Made by a program: the position numbers and the translations under genes. The notes beneath the pieces were generated by a model, which was not told the DNA's origin, did no database searches, and was given only the letters and a program-made list of their open reading frames with translations. 10,737 bases of DNA from Thermodesulfovibrio sp. (GTDB taxonomy: Bacteria; Nitrospirota; Thermodesulfovibrionia; Thermodesulfovibrionales; JdFR-85). The stretch is taken from positions 1 through 10,737 of the forward strand of contig JALUSH010000146.1 in the NCBI GenBank assembly GCA_027016675.1, given 5' to 3'. Below are positions 6,671 to 10,737 of the stretch, in pieces. Each line of letters opens with the position of its first letter. Positions within the stretch are counted from its first letter, which is position 1.

Positions 6671-7564
6671 ATGCTTTTTATAACAGGAGCAACAGGATTC
6701 GTAGGCTCTCATCTATTAAAGGCATTGCAAAAAGATGCTGTAGAGGCAAGATGCCTTGTAAGGACAGAAGAAAAGGCAAAGGCTGTTCAGTCTCTTGGTT
6801 TTGATGCTGTAATAGGTGATATAACTGACAGGGAATCCCTTACAGGTAAGCTCAAGGGTATAGAACTGGTTGTTCACCTTGTAGGTATAATCCAGGAAGG
6901 CTCTGGTATCACCTTCAACAGAGTTCATGTAGAAGGAACTGAAAATCTGATTAATGAAGCATTATCTGCTGGGGTAAAGAACTTCTTTTATCAGTCAGCA
7001 CTTGGTGCCGATCTTGAGTCACCCTTCAAGTATTTAAAGACAAAGGCAGAGGCAGAGGAATTATTAAAGATATCAGGTTTGAATTTCTGGATATTCCGTC
7101 CTTCACTGATAATAGGCCCTGGTGATGGATTCACGGAAAACATAAAAGAGCTCCTGAGATTAAGCCCTGTAGTTCCAGTACCTGGCTCAGGTAATGCAAA
7201 GTTTCAGCCTCTTTCCATTGACGACTGGGTACGGGCCTTCATGAAAACATTAAAGAACTCCTCTTCTTCAGGCACAATATACGAGTTTGGTGGGCCTGAA
7301 CATCTCACCTATAACGAAATACTTCAGATCATCATGAAAGAGATGGGTATCAAGAAACCACTTGTACACATTCCAGTGGGTATAGTAAAGGCAGGGATAC
7401 CTCTTACCTATCTGTTCAGAAAGCTTGGTGTGAAGATTCCCCCTGTAAGTGCAGAACAGCTTAATTTACTTCAGAAAAACAATATCACTGACATTGACTC
7501 AATGGAAAAACACTTTGGATTCAAACCAGAATCATTTGAGACGGCTATAAAGAAGGCTATTTAA
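6671..7564 (+). CDS. NDUFA9-like atypical SDR, NAD(P)-binding protein
   Basis: This 297-residue protein is an extended/atypical short-chain dehydrogenase of the NAD-dependent epimerase superfamily, closest by eye to the complex I NDUFA9-like group. The Rossmann start is GATGFVG at residues 6-12, R31 follows the second strand, and D50 is in the GDITD segment. S109 and Y121-x-x-x-K125 match the catalytic Ser-Tyr-Lys pattern, and FRPSLIIGPGDGF near 147-159 is typical of the group. Such bacterial proteins are usually annotated as sugar epimerases or as NAD-binding proteins of unknown substrate; none is evident here. There is no signal or membrane segment. It starts six bases after the fumarase stop, so it is the third gene of the operon. 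It ends seven bases from the convergent ruvC stop, with no visible terminator. Confidence 0.85.
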   Translation: MLFITGATGFVGSHLLKALQKDAVEARCLVRTEEKAKAVQSLGFDAVIGDITDRESLTGKLKGIELVVHLVGIIQEGSGITFNRVHVEGTENLINEALSAGVKNFFYQSALGADLESPFKYLKTKAEAEELLKISGLNFWIFRPSLIIGPGDGFTENIKELLRLSPVVPVPGSGNAKFQPLSIDDWVRAFMKTLKNSSSSGTIYEFGGPEHLTYNEILQIIMKEMGIKKPLVHIPVGIVKAGIPLTYLFRKLGVKIPPVSAEQLNLLQKNNITDIDSMEKHFGFKPESFETAIKKAI

Positions 7565-7571
7565 AGATCTC

Positions 7572-8057
7572 TTACCTGATACGCATGGTATTAATATGAC
7601 ATAGTGCAACTGCAAGGGCATCTGCACTATCTGACGAAGGGAGTTCCTTTAAAGATAGCAATGCCCTTATCATGTTCTGCACCTGTGCTTTATCTGCCTT
7701 TCCATAGCCTACAACAGCCTTCTTCACTTCATTTGGAGAGTATTCAAAGAGGATCAAATCTGCTTCTGCCACTGCCAGCAGTGCTATGCCACGGGCATGA
7801 CCAAGGCTTAAAGCTGCTTTAACACTCTTGGCAAAAAAGACCTTCTCTATTGCAGCCTCATGAGGTCTGTATATACTGATTATCTCGGTCAGCCCCCTGT
7901 AGAGTGTACCCAATCTCCTGTAAAGGGTGGTATCCTTCCCGGCCTTCAGCACACCAGAACATAAATGATGAATCTTTTTATTGTCATCAAGTTCCACCAC
8001 CCCGTAGCCACAGGAAAAGCTGCCAGGGTCTATGCCGATAACCCTCAGAGGCCTCAT
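7572..8057 (-). CDS. ruvC: Holliday junction endonuclease RuvC
   Basis: This 161-residue protein is RuvC, the cytoplasmic endonuclease that cuts Holliday junctions in recombination, normally with RuvAB. The four catalytic acids are visible: D10 in GIDPG, E71 in IEKVFF, and D143 and D146 in SSDSADALAVALCH. The length is close to the usual 160-175 residues. The start ATG at 8057 overlaps the gmhA stop by four bases (ATGA), so it is the last gene of the argH-lipoprotein-gmhA-ruvC unit. ruvA, ruvB and yebC, which often adjoin ruvC, are not in the window. The gene is convergent with the SDR gene across a 7-base gap. Confidence is high. Confidence 0.96.
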   Translation of the reverse strand: MRPLRVIGIDPGSFSCGYGVVELDDNKKIHHLCSGVLKAGKDTTLYRRLGTLYRGLTEIISIYRPHEAAIEKVFFAKSVKAALSLGHARGIALLAVAEADLILFEYSPNEVKKAVVGYGKADKAQVQNMIRALLSLKELPSSDSADALAVALCHINTMRIR

Positions 8058-8644
8058 CTTCCAGGCAGGGCAAATAGTATCTCTTCTACCATATCACAGA
8101 TTATATGACCAAGCATGATATGGCATTCCTGTATACGTGGTGTATTTGTTGAGGGAACCACGAAGGAATAATTACACTTTGATACCATCTTCTCACCCTT
8201 CAGGCCTGTAAAGCCAATAGAAATCAATCCCCGCTTCTTTGAAACATCAAGGGCCTTTAGAATATTTCTGGAAGCACCACTTGTGCTTATGGCTATTGTG
8301 ATATCCCCCTGCTGGCCAAGGCTCTTTATCTGACGTGCAAAGACCTCTGAATAATCATAATCATTTGCGATAGAGGTTATCACCGCCATATCAGTGTTTA
8401 ATGCAATGGCAGGCAACCCCGGCCTCTCCAGTTTGAACCGATTTATGAATTCAGCAGCAATATGTGATGCATCTGTTGCCGAGCCTCCGTTGCCAAACAA
8501 CAGGAGTTTCTTGCCCTCATTAAATGCGTCTGCAATGAGACGGGAGATTTCAATAATCCTGTCAGCATTTTTTGTAAAGAAATCCTTCTTTATCTTTATT
8601 GATTCATCCAGGGTTTTACTAATGGAACGTTTTAATGCCTTCAT
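8054..8644 (-). CDS. gmhA: phosphoheptose isomerase GmhA
   Basis: This 196-residue SIS-domain protein matches sedoheptulose-7-phosphate isomerase, the first enzyme of the ADP-heptose pathway for LPS core. The phosphate-binding segment is GNGGSATDASH at 51-61, and S120-x-S-G-x-S125 is the second SIS motif. H61, E65, Q172 and H180 fall at the positions of the metal ligands in E. coli GmhA, and ERPGLPAIAL (73-82) is a family signature. DiaA, a related DNA-replication factor, is the main alternative but is less likely with the full metal site. The start ATG 8644 overlaps the stop of the small lipoprotein gene (ATGA), and GAGGG lies just upstream. The stop overlaps ruvC in the same way. The other heptose genes (hldE, gmhB) are not in the window. 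Confidence 0.93.
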   Translation of the reverse strand: MKALKRSISKTLDESIKIKKDFFTKNADRIIEISRLIADAFNEGKKLLLFGNGGSATDASHIAAEFINRFKLERPGLPAIALNTDMAVITSIANDYDYSEVFARQIKSLGQQGDITIAISTSGASRNILKALDVSKKRGLISIGFTGLKGEKMVSKCNYSFVVPSTNTPRIQECHIMLGHIICDMVEEILFALPGR

Positions 8645-8790
8645 TTTCCCTCTTCACTGTGAGTCTGTACATTTTTAGAAGCATGATTGGTTTCATAATA
8701 ATCCTTCAAGGTTGGCGGGCCTTTTTTTCCGCATCCATAAGAAAACAACAGTGCTATGAAACAGGTCAATACAATAAATCTCAGCATCAT
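8641..8790 (-). CDS. lptM: 49-residue LptM/YifL-like lipoprotein
   Basis: This is a small gene of 49 codons that a 60-codon cutoff would miss. ATG 8790 overlaps the argH stop (ATGA), and its TGA at 8641-8643 overlaps the gmhA start. The product begins MMLRFIVLTCF, has a hydrophobic stretch to residue 18 and a lipobox-like S-Y-G-C20. It is followed by G-K-K-G-P-P, matching the C-G-x-K-G-P motif right after the lipidated Cys in LptM (formerly YifL), the small lipoprotein that helps LptD mature in the outer membrane. The rest is polar and without structure I can name. In many proteobacteria such a lipoprotein gene sits between argH and lysA, so the place after argH fits; here gmhA follows instead. 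The Tyr at -2 and the second Pro in place of Leu are unusual for the motif. The gene is well supported; its exact role is inference. Confidence 0.8.
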   Translation of the reverse strand: MMLRFIVLTCFIALLFSYGCGKKGPPTLKDYYETNHASKNVQTHSEEGK

Positions 8791-10157
8791 AATATCCTTT
8801 TAAATCTCTGAATCTGTTTCTTTATCTCTGCAGGTGATGTGGCACCCCTTGATCTTCTTCTCTTCACTGCGTTTTCCACATTCAGTACATCCCTTATATC
8901 ACTTTCAATCAAAGGAGAGAATCCCTTCAATTCATCAAGAGATAATTCTTCCAGTGTCAGCCCCCTTTCTATGGCATACCTTACAATCTGACCCGTAATC
9001 TCATGGGCATGCCTGAAGGGAACACCTTTCATAACAAGGTATTCAGCAACATCAGTGGCAAGGGTATATCCCTCTGTAGAGGTCTCTTTCATCACCTTTC
9101 TGTTAAACCTTATTCTGGGAAACATCTCTATGAGTATTGATAATACAGCCTTTATGGTATCTACTGTATCAAAAAGAGGTATCTTATCCTCCTGCATATC
9201 CCTGTTGTAAGCAAGGGGCAATGCCTTCATAGTGGTCAGCAGGCTCATCAAAGAACCATAGACCCTGCCTGTTTTACCTCTGATTAGCTCCAACACATCC
9301 GGATTCTTCTTCTGGGGCATAATGCTCGAGCCTGTTGTGTATGCATCAGGGAGCTCAATAAAGGAAAACTCCTCAGTCGCCCAGAGAATCAACTCTTCAG
9401 CCATTCTGCTGAGATGTGTCATCATTATAGCAGATGCAGAAAGAAACTCCATTATAAAATCCCTGTCTGATACTGCATCCATACTGTTTTCAGCAACTCT
9501 CTTGAATTTTAGAATCCTGGCAAGATATGTCCTGTCTGTTGGAAGGGTGGTGCCAGCAAGGGCACATGCACCAAGAGGCATTGTATCGATCCTTTTCAGG
9601 GCGTCCTCATACCGCTCTTTGTCACGTTGAAGCATTTCAATGTAGGCAAGTATATGGTGGCCAAGGACAACAGGCTGTGCTCTCTGTAAATGGGTATACC
9701 CTGGCATTATGGTGCCTGACTCTTTTTCAGCCACAGAAAGGAGTTTCTTCTGGAATCTTATTATATCTTTGATTATACCCTTTGTAGCATCCCGTAAGTA
9801 CAGCCTCAGATCAAGGGCAATCTGGTCATTTCTTGAACGTGCTGTGTGAAGCTTTCCACCCAGAGGCCCTATCTTCTTTATCAGGGCACTCTCTATATTC
9901 ATATGCACATCTTCCAGTTCCCTTCTCCACTGGAATCTTCCCTCCTGTATTTCTTTGTAGATCTCCTTTAATCCAGCGATTATCTCATTTGCCTCGTTTT
10001 TCTTCAGGATGCCCTGATGAGCAAGCATCCTGGTGTGGGCAATACTGCCTTCAATATCATAGGACCATAGCCTCCAGTCAAAGGATATGGATTCTGTAAA
10101 CTCCTCCACTGATGACGCTGTGCTTTCCTTAAATCTACCTGCCCAGGGTTTTTTCAT
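8787..10157 (-). CDS. argH: argininosuccinate lyase ArgH
   Basis: This 456-residue cytoplasmic enzyme splits argininosuccinate into arginine and fumarate, the last step of arginine synthesis. It belongs to the fumarase class II/aspartase superfamily. The signature T275-G-S-S-I-M-P-Q-K-K-N-P286 includes the catalytic Ser loop. ARSRNDQ at 106-112 and G-Y-T-H156 are further active-site segments, and the N-terminal PWAGRF is typical. Length is normal. ATG 10157 is the likely start, with only a weak ribosome site before it. A promoter with TATAAT at 10195-10200 lies about 40 bases upstream. It is the first gene of a unit of four with ATGA overlaps. argG is not in the window. The fumarate it makes is a substrate of fumarase, but the fumarase subunit is in another operon. 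Confidence 0.97.
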   Translation of the reverse strand: MKKPWAGRFKESTASSVEEFTESISFDWRLWSYDIEGSIAHTRMLAHQGILKKNEANEIIAGLKEIYKEIQEGRFQWRRELEDVHMNIESALIKKIGPLGGKLHTARSRNDQIALDLRLYLRDATKGIIKDIIRFQKKLLSVAEKESGTIMPGYTHLQRAQPVVLGHHILAYIEMLQRDKERYEDALKRIDTMPLGACALAGTTLPTDRTYLARILKFKRVAENSMDAVSDRDFIMEFLSASAIMMTHLSRMAEELILWATEEFSFIELPDAYTTGSSIMPQKKNPDVLELIRGKTGRVYGSLMSLLTTMKALPLAYNRDMQEDKIPLFDTVDTIKAVLSILIEMFPRIRFNRKVMKETSTEGYTLATDVAEYLVMKGVPFRHAHEITGQIVRYAIERGLTLEELSLDELKGFSPLIESDIRDVLNVENAVKRRRSRGATSPAEIKKQIQRFKRIL

Positions 10158-10194
10158 GGATTGGCTCTTGTCATTCCTAATTTATCAGGTCTGT

Positions 10195-10223
10195 ATTATA
10201 ACAAAAAAAACAGGCAGGGTAAA
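10195..10223 (-). promoter_or_regulatory. promoter of the argH operon
   Basis: On the minus strand TTTACC (10218-10223) and a perfect TATAAT (10195-10200) are 17 bases apart, with a T-rich spacer. The start would be near 10188, giving a leader of about 30 bases to argH. No clear ArgR-type operator was recognised. Confidence 0.65.
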
Positions 10224-10241
10224 AGAAAAAAACATTTTCTC

Positions 10242-10318
10242 TGGCGCGCCCAGGAGGATTCGAACCCCCAACCTACGGATTCGTAGTCCGCCGCTCTATC
10301 CAGTTGAGCTATGGGCGC
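10242..10318 (-). tRNA. tRNA-Arg (anticodon ACG) with encoded CCA
   Basis: The minus strand folds into a full cloverleaf of 77 bases including CCA. The acceptor arm GCGCCCA pairs with TGGGCGC, the discriminator is G, and the CCA (10242-10244) is encoded. The D arm is GCTC/GAGC. The anticodon loop is CTACGAA, giving ACG, which is read as ICG after TadA editing and decodes CGN arginine codons. The T arm has GGGGG/CCTCC around TTCGAAT. A T-rich stretch follows on the transcribed strand but without a clear terminator hairpin. argH lies downstream on the same strand with its own promoter. No integrase or duplicated tRNA end is seen. Confidence 0.97.
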
Positions 10319-10325
10319 TTAGTTG

Positions 10326-10355
10326 ATTTTAAAGGATTTGCAGGGATTTCGTCAA
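10326..10355 (-). promoter_or_regulatory. promoter of tRNA-Arg
   Basis: TTGACG (10350-10355) and TAAAAT (10326-10331) lie 18 bases apart on the minus strand. The -10 ends seven bases before the tRNA 5' end at 10318, so transcription would begin at or within a base or two of the mature tRNA, leaving almost no leader for RNase P. Confidence 0.6.
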
Positions 10356-10504
10356 ATCCAACATTACCATTTGTAACAGAACTGTAATACCTACCCAGAA
10401 TCTCTCATAGGAGTTCAGACTTATGAAATTTTAAGGATGGTTATTTTTTATACACGCTCATTTCTGCGGCGGCAATTAGCCGTCTACAGGAAGGAGTTTG
10501 ATAC

Positions 10505-10525
10505 TAATTAAAGTCTCTTTAATTA
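10505..10525. repeat. perfect 9-bp AT-rich palindrome, possible operator
   Basis: TAATTAAAG and CTTTAATTA are perfect inverted repeats around a TCT spacer. No U-run follows on either strand, so a terminator is unlikely. The right arm overlaps a minus-strand TATAAT, which would suit a repressor site. Confidence 0.55.
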
Positions 10526-10551
10526 TACCGCAGTGCAGTAAGAGGTTTTAA
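10522..10551 (-). promoter_or_regulatory. possible leftward promoter overlapping the palindrome
   Basis: On the minus strand TTAAAA (10546-10551) and a perfect TATAAT (10522-10527) are 18 bases apart. A transcript would start in or just past the palindrome and run toward tRNA-Arg through about 190 bases without a gene. The -35 matches at four of six positions, so the call is tentative. Confidence 0.3.
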
Positions 10552-10675
10552 CACCAAAATCCATTAATTCAGAATCTGAAAGAATCTTTACTGAACATCA
10601 AGGAAATTATTTTATAATATCTCCCTCGGGAATGTTTTTTCTCTTGACAACAGGAGGCCTTATAATGGTTAGGAA

Positions 10676-10737
10676 ATGACCATTTTAAAAAACAATAGAG
10701 AGCAGGGTTGCTCCAAAATCAAGCAATACTTTTCTCC
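10676..10737 (+). CDS. 3'-truncated gene, possible anti-sigma zinc-finger start
   Basis: ATG 10676 opens a frame that runs to the window edge: 20 complete codons, MTILKNNREQ then GCSKIKQYFS. An in-frame stop at 10670-10672 fixes the start here unless a non-ATG start is used. The C-S-K-I-K-Q-Y-F-S segment resembles the start of zf-HC2 anti-sigma domains, in which the first Cys is a zinc ligand and Y-L-D-G-E-L usually follows shortly, but the deciding part is outside the window. The ribosome site is odd: AGGAGG (10652-10657) is well placed for ATG 10665, which opens only four codons (M-V-R-K) and stops in an ATGA overlap with this gene. The gene is plausible and the family guess is weak. Confidence 0.4.
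   Translation, partial: MTILKNNREQGCSKIKQYFS

Larger units (their letters stand above)
10356..10664. other. intergenic stretch without a recognisable gene
   Basis: No convincing protein gene was found on either strand; the longest frames noted are under about 25 codons with poor starts. A 6-bp GGCGGC/GCCGTC hairpin (10470-10486, loop AATTA, one G-T pair) and the AT-rich palindrome at 10505-10525 are the only clear structures. A forward TATAAT at 10613-10618 could be the -10 for the gene at the right edge, but its best -35 (TTTACT) is 20 bases away. No known riboswitch or small RNA was recognised. Confidence 0.5.

Noticed and set aside
7560..7575. A terminator was looked for between the SDR gene and ruvC.
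   Set aside because: The 7-base gap holds no hairpin or T-run.
10242..10318. tRNA-Arg as an integration site for a mobile element.
   Set aside because: No integrase gene and no direct repeat of the tRNA 3' end was seen in the window.
10437..10511. A 24-codon forward frame starting ATG 10437.
   Set aside because: The AGG before it is directly against the start codon, the peptide has no recognisable motif, and its 3' end runs into the palindrome.
10490..10513. GGAGTTTGATACT resembles the start of a 16S rRNA gene.
   Set aside because: Only about ten bases agree; the sequence then becomes AATTAAAG instead of the conserved CTGGCTCAG, and no rRNA follows.
10644..10666. TTGACA followed by TATAAT looked like a promoter at the right edge.
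   Set aside because: The spacer is only 11 bases, too short for sigma70, and the region is better read as AGGAGG with an ATG seven bases on.

Overview
The window looks like chromosomal DNA of a Gram-negative, probably anaerobic or micro-oxic bacterium with a moderately AT-rich genome. It has heptose/LPS synthesis (gmhA), a small outer-membrane-type lipoprotein, periplasmic copper proteins, two membrane polyferredoxins and an oxygen-labile class I fumarase subunit. The frequent ATA/AGA/AGG codons and this gene mix would suit a Nitrospirota (Thermodesulfovibrionia-like) or deltaproteobacterial lineage, but that is inference only. No transposase, integrase, CRISPR array or phage gene is seen.

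Region 1 (1-4995) is a membrane redox/copper block. A 5'-truncated NapH/CcoG-like polyferredoxin reads rightward off the left edge and meets copD tail to tail with a 38-base overlap. The leftward set is a 929-residue fusion protein, then copC, then copD. The fusion joins a signal peptide, a PepSY-like domain, an ethylbenzene-dehydrogenase-type heme domain, a NosR-like Fe-S membrane module and a His-bearing membrane tail. It resembles NosR-type proteins in its membrane half but has a different periplasmic half. This is the most unusual object in the window. Its place beside copC and copD suggests electron transfer tied to copper handling or to a copper enzyme, but no such enzyme lies in the window.

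Region 2 (4996-7564) starts with a divergent intergenic region holding a near-consensus rightward promoter and a strong leader hairpin. It is followed by a tight three-gene unit: a rubrerythrin-like di-iron protein, a class I fumarase alpha-type subunit without a beta partner and with an altered glycine-rich motif, and an NDUFA9-like NAD(P)-binding SDR protein.

Region 3 (7572-10223) is a leftward unit of argH, a 49-residue LptM-like lipoprotein, gmhA and ruvC. Each gene overlaps the next by four bases (ATGA), so the four are probably translationally coupled. A promoter with an exact TATAAT lies just before argH.

Region 4 (10242-10737) has a leftward tRNA-Arg(ACG) with encoded CCA and its own promoter. 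Beyond it are about 350 bases without a recognisable gene, apart from a 9-bp AT-rich palindrome overlapping a possible leftward -10. A truncated rightward gene at the right edge starts with a Cys pattern that could open an anti-sigma zinc finger.
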